A stretch of DNA of 64,000 nt from positions 1 through 64,000 of the forward strand of contig JBFLXR010000012.1 in the NCBI GenBank assembly GCA_040757065.1, read 5' to 3'. Below the pieces are notes generated by a model. The model saw only the letters and a list, made by a program, of their open reading frames with translations. It searched no databases and was not told where the DNA came from. This DNA comes from JBFLXR01 sp040757065. Lineage in GTDB: Bacteria > Pseudomonadota > Gammaproteobacteria > Burkholderiales > Gallionellaceae. Both the position numbers and the translations under genes were made by a program. Positions 1-8,565 of this stretch are shown here, in pieces (the stretch's first letter is position 1; each line of letters starts with the position of its first letter).

Positions 1-16
1 GGGCGGTCGCCGGAGG

Positions 17-502
17 TTAGTCTTCTACGGCTTTTTCACCGGGGCGGTAAACGTTGTAAACGTATACCGTGCAATCGAGATCGCCGAGTTGGTTTTCCAG
101 CAATGGCCGAACCGATTCCCAGTCCAATCCGCCGACGCCGGTCGCCAGACGCGGCAAAGCCAAACTCGACGGACGCTCTTTCAGCACCCATGCCCGCAAG
201 GCGTGCAGCGCGTGATTGACGTACGTCGCCGTCGCGCGGCCCGGCTTGCTGCCGTGTCCGTAGGCCTCTTCCTGCGTGAACAGATTCACAATTTGTCGTC
301 CGTCCGCACTGACCCACACCCACAACTCGCCCGGCTTGGGATGCCGGGTCTGGCAATAATGGCGAAAATCCTTGTACATGGCCGGCATACGCTCGCGCAA
401 AGCCAGCGCCAAGCCGCTATGGAAATCGTCGTTCGGTGAAATGCCGTGGCAAACCGCCTTGGCACCGCTCAATAAAATATCGCCTGTGACTTCTTTCAGC
501 AT
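17..502 (-). CDS. Macro-domain (ADP-ribose-binding) protein
   Basis: This 161-residue protein looks like a stand-alone macro domain, a fold that binds or hydrolyses ADP-ribose derivatives. The N-terminus reads as a first strand followed by GDIL and a conserved-looking AVCHGIS segment. A late LPRLATGVGGLDW stretch matches the phosphate-binding loop region of the family. No second domain or membrane segment is visible. The start is supported by GGGGAG six bases upstream of ATG. It could be a free-standing deacylase or a DarG-like antitoxin domain, but no DarT-like partner is visible before the window edge. Family assignment is good; substrate is unknown. Confidence 0.75.
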   Translation of the reverse strand: MLKEVTGDILLSGAKAVCHGISPNDDFHSGLALALRERMPAMYKDFRHYCQTRHPKPGELWVWVSADGRQIVNLFTQEEAYGHGSKPGRATATYVNHALHALRAWVLKERPSSLALPRLATGVGGLDWESVRPLLENQLGDLDCTVYVYNVYRPGEKAVED

Positions 503-621
503 ACATACTCCCCTCTGTGGTTGAAAATTCAGCCCAAGCCAGAGAAGGTTTCCGACATCGCCAACATCCGGCTCTGCCTGTTGCCATCATACGCCGATCG
601 AACCGACGCAACCAGTGCCTT

Positions 622-1944
622 TTAGGCACCGTTCTTTTCCGGCGGCGGATGCAGCAATTCATCCGCCTCTTCGATCCACTCTGCGAACGCGAGGCGCACC
701 CCCGGATCGGTCGGCAGCTCCGCTTCCGCCTGCCGGCGGCGTATCGTATGCAACACGCTACGCAACTGCCACTCGGCCTCCTCCAGCAGTACGCGCGCTT
801 CGAAACACGCACGCGTCCCCTCCTCCATGCCGAGCATATTCCGCTCGACCGCATGTGGATTTACCCCGGCATCGAGCAGCCCGACCTCCAGATTAGCGAT
901 GAATGCCTCGACGAAGTCGAACAAAACGCCGTCCGCCGGCGGCTGCATCTGCCGCAAGCTTTTCCACCCCGACAGCACTGCGGATAGCCGGAACAGCTTT
1001 TCCCGGATCGCAGCGTAATCCTGCTCGCCGCACGGCGGAGCCGCCTCATCGTCCGCCCGGAAAATGTTCAGAAAACCGATCAGTTGCGCCCCGTAGCGGC
1101 GCGAATTCAGCTTCAGTATCGTTTCGAGTCTCAGCGCCTCGTACTGCGGCTTATCCGCGCCGTAGCGGCTGGCAACGATTTCAGCCACCGCGATGATCTG
1201 CCCGAACAGGCCGATTTCGTTGCCGCGCAATCCCTTGGGATAGCCGCTCCCGTCCAGCCGCTCGTGGTGTTGCAAAATCGCCTTCAGCACTTCGCCGGAA
1301 CATGCAGGATACGATCGCACGACCAGCCAGGCTGTCACAGGATGTGCATACAAATGGCGGCGCTCGCTCTCGCTCAGTCGGTGCGACCTGTCGAGCAGCA
1401 CCGGGTCGACATGCAAAATCCCGATGTCGTGCAACAGCGCCGATGTCGCCAAATCGACCATCTGCCGGCGTTCCAGCCCGCTCCGGTACCCCAGATACAA
1501 TGCAAGCAGTGCGATGTACAAACTATGACGAAACAGATCGGGGCGCTGCTCGCGCATGACCGTCAATTTGAATGCAAGCGCCGGATTCAGCGGCACATCC
1601 AGCAACCAGCCGGAAATCTCCGCCAGCGTCGGCATAAACGGCAAAATACACCGCAACTGCGCATCCTGCTCCAGCAAACCGTGCGCAACCTCGGACAAAC
1701 CGGCGCCGGTAACGGGATTTTCGATCGACAAGCATTCGTCGAGCGGCGGCATTAATTTATGCCGTATCAGCCGTTCGAAAACGGAACTGTCGAATTTCGA
1801 ACCGGCGGTCAGCAGCTTCATGCCGCCTTCGGCATAAATATCCTGATTAGTCACAATCGGCTGCGCATCCCCCAGCTCCGTCACCGTGCGCAGATAATGC
1901 GGTTCGCTTAAATGACCGGCTGCGGTCTGTTCGATTTCTTGCAT
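622..1944 (-). CDS. HD-GYP-type domain protein, possible cyclic di-GMP phosphodiesterase
   Basis: The central part carries the HD signature (SALLHDIGIL, about residue 170) and the downstream HHERLDGSGYPKGL block typical of HD-GYP proteins, which hydrolyse cyclic di-GMP. The usual HDIGK is HDIGI here. About 170 N-terminal residues have no recognisable receiver domain, and roughly 110 residues after the HD domain are unassigned. No membrane helices are evident, so it is probably cytosolic. A GGGCGAGG ribosome site precedes the ATG. It is followed on the same strand by the macro-domain gene with a gap of about 120 bases. Domain family is confident; activity is inferred. Confidence 0.8.
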   Translation of the reverse strand: MQEIEQTAAGHLSEPHYLRTVTELGDAQPIVTNQDIYAEGGMKLLTAGSKFDSSVFERLIRHKLMPPLDECLSIENPVTGAGLSEVAHGLLEQDAQLRCILPFMPTLAEISGWLLDVPLNPALAFKLTVMREQRPDLFRHSLYIALLALYLGYRSGLERRQMVDLATSALLHDIGILHVDPVLLDRSHRLSESERRHLYAHPVTAWLVVRSYPACSGEVLKAILQHHERLDGSGYPKGLRGNEIGLFGQIIAVAEIVASRYGADKPQYEALRLETILKLNSRRYGAQLIGFLNIFRADDEAAPPCGEQDYAAIREKLFRLSAVLSGWKSLRQMQPPADGVLFDFVEAFIANLEVGLLDAGVNPHAVERNMLGMEEGTRACFEARVLLEEAEWQLRSVLHTIRRRQAEAELPTDPGVRLAFAEWIEEADELLHPPPEKNGA

Positions 1945-2054
1945 AGCCTCGCCCTTTTAGGGTCTTGAATGGTTTCGCCGTTTCCCCGGCTCTTGCCCAT
2001 TATCCTCCCCCCGCGCGCGGTACGAAAGGGCGGCCTCTTCTCGCCGCATGCCGG

Positions 2055-3332
2055 TCAGCGTTTCAACCACTCCGTCACGGCATAAATCGCCAGCCCGAAC
2101 AGGCCGCCCACCAACGTGCCGTTGAGGCGGATGTATTGCAGATCGCGTCCGAGGTAAAGCTCGAGTTGTTCGACCATGTAGCGGTCGTCCCACTTGGCGA
2201 TTTCGTCGCGGATCAGATCGCCGGCCATGTGCTTGTTGCTGTCGGCCGCCGCCACCAGCGCGGCGCGTATCTGGTCGTTCAGCCAATCGCGCAGCGGATC
2301 GCTGTTCGCCAGATGATGTTCCAGTTCGCTTACCCAGCCCGCCACGCGCCGCGACAAGTCGGAATCAGCATGCGACAGATCGAGCACCACCCAGTCGCGG
2401 AAACCGCTCCAAAGTTTGTCGATCTGCTGGCGGAATTCGGGGTGCTCCAGCAAGGCGTTTTTCTGGCCGTTGATCCACTCCTGATGCGCAGGATCGGATT
2501 TCAGCCGCTGCACGTAATGTTCGATCTGCTCGTCGAATTCGGCATACAAGCGCCCGCCCTCATCCGCCGCCAGAATGCGCACCTTTTCCGCCACCTTGCT
2601 ACGTATAGTCGGAACAAAGCTGCCCACCATCATTTGATACATGCCGTTTTCCGACCACCCGCGGATGAATGCCGCGATTTTTTCTTCGTTCTGATCGTCT
2701 TCCAGAAAGGCCGCAAAACGGTTCAGCCCCTCGTGCAGAATCTTGCGGTGATGCCGGTTGCGGGTCAGCATGTCGAATCCGCCGGCCAGCATTGTCGAAA
2801 TATCGAGCGCTTCCAGACTCTTGCGCGCCTCTTCGGCGAGAAATGTGCGAATACGGCGGTCGTCGATGGATTGCACGCCATAGCCGATGGCCTGCTTGAG
2901 GTAGCGCGCCACGGTTTGCTGATTCTCCGGTTGGCGCAACCAATCCGACAAATGCTGTGCGGCATCGTAACGGCTCAGCCGCTCCTTAATCACCTCGCCG
3001 TTGAGAAATTTGCCCACCACGAAATCGGCCAGCCCGTTCGCAATGCTGGCCTTGTTGCGCGGCACGATAGCCGTGTGCGGCACCGGCACACCGAGCGGAT
3101 GACGAAACAGCGCCACCACTGCGAACCAGTCGGCCAGCGCGCCGATCATCGCCGCCTCGGCGAACGCCACAATGTAGCCCCAAACCGGGTGCGTGTGCGT
3201 ATAAAACCGTCCCACCGCATACAGCGCCGTTGCCGCCAGCAACAAGCTCGCCGCCAGACGTTTCATCCGGGCCAGCTCTTCGCGTTTCAACTGTGTTTCG
3301 GCGTGATACGCCCGTTCTGCGATCGGCTCCAT
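2055..3332 (-). CDS. DUF445 family membrane protein
   Basis: This is a YjiN-like DUF445 protein of 425 residues. Two hydrophobic stretches lie near the N-terminus (LAASLLLAATALYAVG and the following AFAEAAMIGALADWFAVVALF), then a long helical region rich in charged residues, and a final hydrophobic stretch (GLFGLAIYAVTEWLKR). The motif ADWFAVVALFRHPLG is characteristic of the family. The start was moved 15 codons inside the longest frame because AGGAG lies seven bases before this ATG. The molecular role of DUF445 proteins is not established; an inner-membrane location is predicted. Confidence 0.85.
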   Translation of the reverse strand: MEPIAERAYHAETQLKREELARMKRLAASLLLAATALYAVGRFYTHTHPVWGYIVAFAEAAMIGALADWFAVVALFRHPLGVPVPHTAIVPRNKASIANGLADFVVGKFLNGEVIKERLSRYDAAQHLSDWLRQPENQQTVARYLKQAIGYGVQSIDDRRIRTFLAEEARKSLEALDISTMLAGGFDMLTRNRHHRKILHEGLNRFAAFLEDDQNEEKIAAFIRGWSENGMYQMMVGSFVPTIRSKVAEKVRILAADEGGRLYAEFDEQIEHYVQRLKSDPAHQEWINGQKNALLEHPEFRQQIDKLWSGFRDWVVLDLSHADSDLSRRVAGWVSELEHHLANSDPLRDWLNDQIRAALVAAADSNKHMAGDLIRDEIAKWDDRYMVEQLELYLGRDLQYIRLNGTLVGGLFGLAIYAVTEWLKR

Positions 3333-3432
3333 CGTCTTGCTCCTCTTAGCCACACTCCGACGGAGAATAAGCCACATCGGAAGCGAGAGGCAAGAGGCGG
3401 CGACGGCACCGGAGACTACAAACCGGCTGCCC

Positions 3433-4773
3433 TCAGAATTCGCGCGTCAGTCCGACTTTCACATAGGCACGACGGAATTTGTAGAGTGCCGCATTGGAAG
3501 CGTGCTCGATATAACCCAGCAAGAAACGCGGTGACATCCCGGAAAACTGCCAGCTCCGGTTCACCAAATCGATTTCCGCACGCTGCTCATTGTCATGCCG
3601 CTTCACGCCGAAAAACGGATCGTTGCCCCGATAGTCGGATTGCGTCACCTGCAAACGGATGCCGGAGATGAGTCCTTGCTCCCATTCCCGCATATAGTGT
3701 ACGTAAACCGATGGGCTGGAAAACGTGTACGGCAACTCGCGCGTTTGATTCAAGCCAAAACTCGCCCCGGTTTTCCACCGGCTTTCGGGCGACGGAACAA
3801 ACTGATTCTCCAGCGTAACGGTATATTGCCAACCATTTTGGTAAGCGAATTCCGGATAAGTTTGTTGCGCCCCCTGCAAAGTCGTTTGCCAGCTCGATTG
3901 ACCGCTCTGCTGCCAGAATTCACTCAGCCGCCACACGCTGCCCCGGTAAAGCGTACGCCCGCGATAATTGAAATGTTGCGCCCCGGCTTCGACGCTGAGC
4001 GTATTATCTTCCCAGCCCCAGCGTCTCCCGGCGGTCGCCTGAAGATAGTGCTGATCTACGTCTTTATTCGGAAAATCCGTCAGACTGACATTCATACGAA
4101 CAAACCACAACGGATCTTCCGGAAACGGCAGATTCGCGCTACCGATCAACGCCGCCCCCCAGATGGATTTATCCGGTGCGGTGGTGCTGAGCCGATAGTT
4201 CAACCCGCCGATATTCACCGTTTTGCTGTTGGTACTTTGCTTGGGATTGCTATCGCTGACAACATCCAGAGTCAGGCTGTAACTCGGCAGTTTTTCGCGA
4301 ATGGCGGACAGAAACCCCTGCACCTTCGCCCGAACATCATTCGGGATGTCCCCCGCCATAACCTGCTGAAAATGATAGCTCGCCCCCTCGTAATCCCGCG
4401 CCATAAACAAGGCATGCGCCAACTCTAAACGCGGGCGCAGCAAGGAGGCATCGCGCACCAGCATTAACCGAAACTCATCGGCTGCCGCGCGAAAATCGCC
4501 GACCCCCGCGTAAATCCGCCCCGAGAGAAACAGCACCTCCAAATGTGGATTCGGCTGCATCCGCGGAAACGTCAACAGCCGGCGCGCCTGTTCGAATTGC
4601 CCGGCCTCGACCAGCGCCGCGACTTGACCCAGCAAGTCGGGGGCAGGCGTCACAAGCAAATCCAGCATCTCCGTCTCGGAAGACGGATTTCCCGGAACCA
4701 TCACTTGCGCCGTTGAAAAAGCGGGCAGCCCCCCTGCGCACAGCATTGCTGCGAAAAGAATTGTTTTTTTCAT
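3433..4773 (-). CDS. Slam-type surface lipoprotein translocator (DUF560 outer-membrane protein)
   Basis: The protein has a Sec signal peptide ending near FSTAQ and a TPR-like helical region at about residues 50-160. From about residue 165 it continues as a beta-barrel that ends in a C-terminal phenylalanine (GLTREF), as expected for a Bam-assembled outer-membrane protein. This N-terminal TPR plus C-terminal DUF560 barrel, about 446 residues long, is the architecture of Slam proteins, which move lipoproteins across the outer membrane to the cell surface. It lies directly downstream of a lipoprotein with two TbpB-like domains, the typical Slam substrate class, on the same strand with a 57-base gap holding a strong hairpin. 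Family assignment is from recognition of sequence pattern; the substrate pairing is inferred from adjacency. Confidence 0.82.
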   Translation of the reverse strand: MKKTILFAAMLCAGGLPAFSTAQVMVPGNPSSETEMLDLLVTPAPDLLGQVAALVEAGQFEQARRLLTFPRMQPNPHLEVLFLSGRIYAGVGDFRAAADEFRLMLVRDASLLRPRLELAHALFMARDYEGASYHFQQVMAGDIPNDVRAKVQGFLSAIREKLPSYSLTLDVVSDSNPKQSTNSKTVNIGGLNYRLSTTAPDKSIWGAALIGSANLPFPEDPLWFVRMNVSLTDFPNKDVDQHYLQATAGRRWGWEDNTLSVEAGAQHFNYRGRTLYRGSVWRLSEFWQQSGQSSWQTTLQGAQQTYPEFAYQNGWQYTVTLENQFVPSPESRWKTGASFGLNQTRELPYTFSSPSVYVHYMREWEQGLISGIRLQVTQSDYRGNDPFFGVKRHDNEQRAEIDLVNRSWQFSGMSPRFLLGYIEHASNAALYKFRRAYVKVGLTREF

Positions 4774-4782
4774 AACTCAATA

Positions 4783-4814
4783 AAATAACCCACAGCACAT
4801 GCTGTGGGTTATTT
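4783..4814 (-). terminator. 14-bp hairpin between lipoprotein gene and slam gene
   Basis: A perfect 14-base inverted repeat (AAATAACCCACAGC and its complement) with a four-base loop sits 17 bases past the lipoprotein stop codon. Read on the minus strand it is followed by TTTTATTG. It ends about ten bases before the ATG of the slam gene and so covers the position of its ribosome binding site, for which only a weak GAG is visible. It may be a leaky terminator that lowers slam expression, a translational block, or an mRNA end stabiliser. Confidence 0.75.
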
Positions 4815-4830
4815 GCACGACATTGCCGTT

Positions 4831-6300
4831 TTACTTGCCGCCGAAAGCGCCCTGCATCGCCCCCACACCGGGAGCCATGACTGCAAACGTCCCGCCGATT
4901 TCAGGCGGTGCACCAACCGCCTTGGTCGGCGTTGCAACTGCGACACCGGGACCGTAGAAACGCCCGGTAGCATTACCGCTCATCCCGTTTGCCGTCGTCA
5001 CCGCGCCGGTAAAGGTATTGCTGCCTGCCGCATAGGTCAGAGTGCCGGTCATATTCAGCCCGGCATTCGCAGTCGCCGCGGTTCCCACCGGCGCATTGTT
5101 CGACAAGCTCGCGGTACCCGTTGTCGAAAATGCCACGGTACGGGCAGCAAAATCTGCGGTGGCATTCATCGTTGCCGTTGTCTTGGATGGATCCAAGGTC
5201 ACAGCATTCACGTAACTGCCGGCAGCCACACCGGTATAGGTTGCAGTTCCCGCAACCGGCAGCGTTGCCGCAACGGTTGGAATCCCAGCGGAAAAGTAAA
5301 ACTCTTGATGCCCAAAAGCATTCACAGTGTTCCACGAACCGAAAGTTTGATAGGTGTAACCCGCCGGATTCATCGTGACCGAATACGGCAGCACATAACT
5401 CACCGAAGAAGACACTGCTGTATTAGTAAACACTGCTGTCGGCAAACCTGCCATCACCGACTGCGTCAGCACCTGACCGTTTGCTGTTGACCACTGAGTA
5501 CCCAAGCCATTCGATGCCGCTGTTAAAGCACTCGCTTGCCCCAAAGCTGGATCGAGCGGGTACGCCGTCGGCCCTGTTTGAAGGCTAAACATACCTATGG
5601 AATCAACCGGCGATAAATTCAACGTTGTCACCATCTGCGGAGGCGGCGTTGCAGCGGCAGGATTAGCATAAAGCGTGTAATTCATCTGCTGAACGATGGC
5701 ATCAGTCGAGTTCACCGAATTAACCGGCGTCAGCATATTGGGCACTCCATTTGTAGCCCCGGGAAATGGTGCGACCGGGGGAGTAACAGCACCCGTTATC
5801 GTAGTCTGTGCAGGAATTGGCGAAGCGGGAACTGGCGGCACAGGAGTGACGACAACAACTGTCGGCGGATGACTGCCGCTGCCGCCGAAAGCGCCTTGCA
5901 TCGCCCCGACGCCCGGCGTCATCACGGCAAAAGTTCCGCCGATTTCGGGCGGAGCGCCGAGCACTTGGTTAGCGGTAGCGGACACGATCCCCGGCCCGTA
6001 AAAACGCCCGGTAGCATTCCCCGTCATACCACTCACGGTAGACACCGTTCCGGTAAAGGTACTATTCCCCGCTGCATAGCTCAGCGTACCGTTCAAGTTC
6101 AAACCGGGGTTGGCAGTCGGTGCAGCCCCGGCAGGCGCATTGACTGATAGACTGGTCGTACCTGTCGTGGAGAAGGCCACGGTACGCGCCCCGAAGTCCG
6201 CCGTGGCATTCATCGTCGCAACCGTGTCATGCAGATCGCGTGTCGCAGCATTGACCCAGGTGCCCCCGGCTGCTCCGCTATAGCTGGCCGTACCCGCCAC
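4831..6300 (-). repeat. Intragenic tandem duplication, offset 1044 bp
   Basis: Within the lipoprotein gene the 3' parts of the two domains are alignable at DNA level with a constant offset of 1044 bases (348 codons). For example, CCGAAAGCGC occurs at 4841 and CCGAAAGCG at 5885, and GCCACGGTA at 5132 and 6176. The similarity weakens toward the N-terminal half of each unit, indicating an old internal duplication with the barrel end conserved and the front diverged. Confidence 0.85.
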
Positions 6301-6984
6301 AGGAAGCGTTGCGGGATTGGATACCACCCCCGCAGAAAAATAGGCCTCGGTAAAACTTCCCGGTTGCTGCGCAAACCAGCTCCCGAATGTTTGATAAACA
6401 TATCCAGCCGGATTCAATACGGCCGAATAAGGCAAAACGTATCCCATCACCGATGCCTGCGCCGTATTAACAAACACAGCCGCCGGCATTCCAGCCATTC
6501 TAGATTGTAAAGCGGGAGCGCCGTTCGAGCCCATAAACCCGGAGACCAGCATACTTGCGGGCTGCCCGGTTGCCGGATCGGCCGGATTCGCTGCACCCGT
6601 GGTTATGCTGAGCGAACCCATAGTAGTATCAACCGGCCAAAGATGCATGGACGTGGCTTTCAGCATGGACGGATTGGCCCTAGCCGCAACCGGATCGAAA
6701 CTATAACTAGCTGACTGACTGACCGCGTCCCAAGTTTGGGTCGTATTGGGTGGCGTAAGTATCGTAGTAGGGGGCACGTTCCCCACGGTGCCCGGCGGCG
6801 TCAGCGGCGCACCGGGGGGATTGCTCCACACCCCGTTCCCCACAGTAGCCGGCGGCGTCACGCTCCCGGTAATTACGGTCGGCCTGACGACCGAAAGCGC
6901 ACCGCCGCCTCCGCCACCTCCTCCACCCCCGCATGCTGCTAACGTTGCAACCGACACCCCCAACACAAAATTCGATTTATTCAC
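4831..6984 (-). CDS. Surface lipoprotein with two tandem TbpB-like domains, candidate Slam substrate
   Basis: A 717-residue lipoprotein. The signal peptide ends in the lipobox LAAC (Cys18) and is followed by ten glycines, a flexible anchor common in exported lipoproteins. Two homologous units of about 340 residues follow (roughly 36-375 and 394-717). Each ends with RFYGPG, then GAPPEIGGTFAVM and a GVGAMQGAFGG tail, which resembles the terminal strands of the TbpB/HpuA/factor H-binding protein barrel fold. Cysteine is absent after the lipid anchor in the portion read. The start is GTG with GGGAG seven bases upstream. The slam-type gene follows. The ligand cannot be read from sequence; heme, iron carrier or an adhesive role are all possible. 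Confidence 0.8.
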   Translation of the reverse strand: MNKSNFVLGVSVATLAACGGGGGGGGGGALSVVRPTVITGSVTPPATVGNGVWSNPPGAPLTPPGTVGNVPPTTILTPPNTTQTWDAVSQSASYSFDPVAARANPSMLKATSMHLWPVDTTMGSLSITTGAANPADPATGQPASMLVSGFMGSNGAPALQSRMAGMPAAVFVNTAQASVMGYVLPYSAVLNPAGYVYQTFGSWFAQQPGSFTEAYFSAGVVSNPATLPVAGTASYSGAAGGTWVNAATRDLHDTVATMNATADFGARTVAFSTTGTTSLSVNAPAGAAPTANPGLNLNGTLSYAAGNSTFTGTVSTVSGMTGNATGRFYGPGIVSATANQVLGAPPEIGGTFAVMTPGVGAMQGAFGGSGSHPPTVVVVTPVPPVPASPIPAQTTITGAVTPPVAPFPGATNGVPNMLTPVNSVNSTDAIVQQMNYTLYANPAAATPPPQMVTTLNLSPVDSIGMFSLQTGPTAYPLDPALGQASALTAASNGLGTQWSTANGQVLTQSVMAGLPTAVFTNTAVSSSVSYVLPYSVTMNPAGYTYQTFGSWNTVNAFGHQEFYFSAGIPTVAATLPVAGTATYTGVAAGSYVNAVTLDPSKTTATMNATADFAARTVAFSTTGTASLSNNAPVGTAATANAGLNMTGTLTYAAGSNTFTGAVTTANGMSGNATGRFYGPGVAVATPTKAVGAPPEIGGTFAVMAPGVGAMQGAFGGK

Positions 6985-7287
6985 CTCAACACTCCCAACC
7001 TTTTCCGATCTAATTTATTCGCGCATCGCACTGCACTGACTTATCGCTTGCCCGGAGAGTCGGCCTCCCGAGACTCGTCGCCATGCAAAAAAACGGAATA
7101 CAATGACACATTTACCCACTAAGCATAAAAGACCAATTCTTAGCGTAAATTCTAACATCGATATCGATTAAGTAACATCTGCACACAACTATTGTTCGAT
7201 TATCTCAACACCCCCCTCTGTGATTCACGCATGCGCAGGGATAAGCGATAATGCGCCCCTGTTTGTAATTCTGCTCCGAGTGTGTCC
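6985..7287. promoter_or_regulatory. Divergent intergenic region with 12-bp palindrome
   Basis: This AT-rich 303-base gap separates the minus-strand lipoprotein gene from the plus-strand EVE-domain gene, so promoters for both should lie here. The only clear symmetric element is the self-complementary ATCGATATCGAT at 7157-7168. It could be an operator, but no known regulator site was recognised. In particular no convincing Fur box was seen. Confidence 0.4.
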
Positions 7288-7749
7288 ATGCGTTACTGGC
7301 TGATGAAATCCGAACCTTCCGATGTGAGCATCGACGATCTGGCCGCGCTGCCGAATCAGTCGGTGGCATGGTATGGCGTGCGCAATTATCAGGCGCGCAA
7401 TTTCATGCGCGATCAAATGACGGTCGGCGACGGGGTATTGTTCTACCATTCGAATTGCGCCGAACCGGGCATTGCCGGAATTGCGCGGGTAGCGAGTACG
7501 CCCTATCCCGATGCGACGCAGTTCGACCGCGCCAGTAAGTATTTCGACCCGAAGGCCACGCCCGAGCAACCGCGCTGGATCAATGTGGATGTGCAGCTCG
7601 TGAGAAAGATTGCGTTGATTCCGCTCGCTGCCTTGCGCACCCACCCCGAGCTGGAGCACATGCGTATTTTGCAGCGCGGCAATCGCCTGTCGATCACGCC
7701 GCTCGATCCGGCGGAATGGCGCTTCATTACCGAACAACTCGCCCGCTAA
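7288..7749 (+). CDS. EVE-domain protein
   Basis: This 153-residue protein is a single EVE domain, related to PUA and YTH folds and to thymocyte nuclear protein 1. The MRYWLMKSEP opening, the WYGVRNYQARNFMRDQM block and the VLFYHSNC strand are characteristic of bacterial members of the family. These domains are thought to bind modified bases in nucleic acids; the cellular role here is unknown. An in-frame GTG two codons upstream is an alternative start, and neither has a strong ribosome site. The next gene begins at the base after its stop codon, so they are probably co-transcribed. Confidence 0.88.
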   Translation: MRYWLMKSEPSDVSIDDLAALPNQSVAWYGVRNYQARNFMRDQMTVGDGVLFYHSNCAEPGIAGIARVASTPYPDATQFDRASKYFDPKATPEQPRWINVDVQLVRKIALIPLAALRTHPELEHMRILQRGNRLSITPLDPAEWRFITEQLAR

Positions 7750-8547
7750 ATGATTTGGTTGGCGGCTTATCTCGCGCTCGGCGCAGCAGTCGGACTGTTG
7801 GCCGGACTGTTCGGCATCGGCGGCGGTTTGCTGCTGGTGCCCGCGCTCACTTTCCTGTTCGAAGCGCAGCACCTCGCGCCCGGCCATGAGCTGCATCTGG
7901 CGCTCGGCACCGCAATGGGCAGCATCGTGTTCACCGCAATCGGCAGCGCACGCACCCATCACCAACACGGGGCAGTAAATTTCGATCTGGTAAAAGGCAT
8001 GACGCCGGGGCTGCTGCTCGGCACTGCACTCGGTGCCGTGCTGGCGAAGATCATCCCGACCCGCGAGCTGACGCTGTTTTTTGCGCTGTTCGTCTGCCTC
8101 ACCGCGTTGCAAACCTGGTTCGGCAAACGGCCGCACGGCAGCCGCCCCTTGCCCGGACGCGTCGCGCAAACCGTTTCCGGCACGGTAATCGGCGCCATCA
8201 GCAGCTTGGTTTCCATCGGCGGCGGCACGTTAAGCGTGCCCTATCTGATGTGGCACCATGTTCCACTACGCCACGCCATCGGCACCTCCGCGGCACTCGG
8301 CTTTCCCATCGCCATCGGCGGCAGCCTCGGCTACATGGTCATCGGCCACGGCGCGTCCGGCCTGCCGGAATGGGCGGTCGGCTATCTTTACCTGCCTGCG
8401 CTGGCCTTACTGGTCGCCTCGAGCTATTTCACCACCCCCATCGGCGCGCGCCTGGCGCATCGCGCCCCGCTGGCTTTGCTGCGCAAACTGTTTGCACTGC
8501 TGCTGCTCGCCGTCGCACTCAAAATGCTGCTGCGCGCTTTAGGTTAA
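7750..8547 (+). CDS. TauE/SafE (TSUP) family permease
   Basis: A 265-residue integral membrane protein with about eight hydrophobic segments arranged as two similar halves. Each half begins with a glycine-rich turn (FGIGGGLLLVPAL early, SIGGGTLSVPYL in the middle), the hallmark of the TSUP family. Members export sulfite, sulfoacetate or related organosulfur anions, or act as anion permeases; the substrate is not predictable here. The ATG directly abuts the EVE gene's TAA, implying translational coupling. Confidence 0.88.
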   Translation: MIWLAAYLALGAAVGLLAGLFGIGGGLLLVPALTFLFEAQHLAPGHELHLALGTAMGSIVFTAIGSARTHHQHGAVNFDLVKGMTPGLLLGTALGAVLAKIIPTRELTLFFALFVCLTALQTWFGKRPHGSRPLPGRVAQTVSGTVIGAISSLVSIGGGTLSVPYLMWHHVPLRHAIGTSAALGFPIAIGGSLGYMVIGHGASGLPEWAVGYLYLPALALLVASSYFTTPIGARLAHRAPLALLRKLFALLLLAVALKMLLRALG

Positions 8548-8565
8548 ATCGGGAATAAACGGAGA

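Noticed and set aside
17..502. DarT-DarG toxin-antitoxin system
   Set aside because: Only a lone macro domain is seen. No DarT-like ADP-ribosyltransferase is present inside the window, and the 3' neighbour is cut off by the window edge.
6900..6930. Phase-variable glycine tract in the surface lipoprotein
   Set aside because: The ten glycine codons are mixed (GGG, GGT, GGA, GGC), so there is no long homopolymer or pure repeat for slippage.
6985..7287. Fur box controlling the Slam locus
   Set aside because: No 19-base Fur-like inverted repeat could be found. The palindrome present does not match.
7288..7749. EVE-domain protein as part of an anti-phage system
   Set aside because: Its neighbours are a permease and a surface lipoprotein, with no restriction or nuclease genes nearby.
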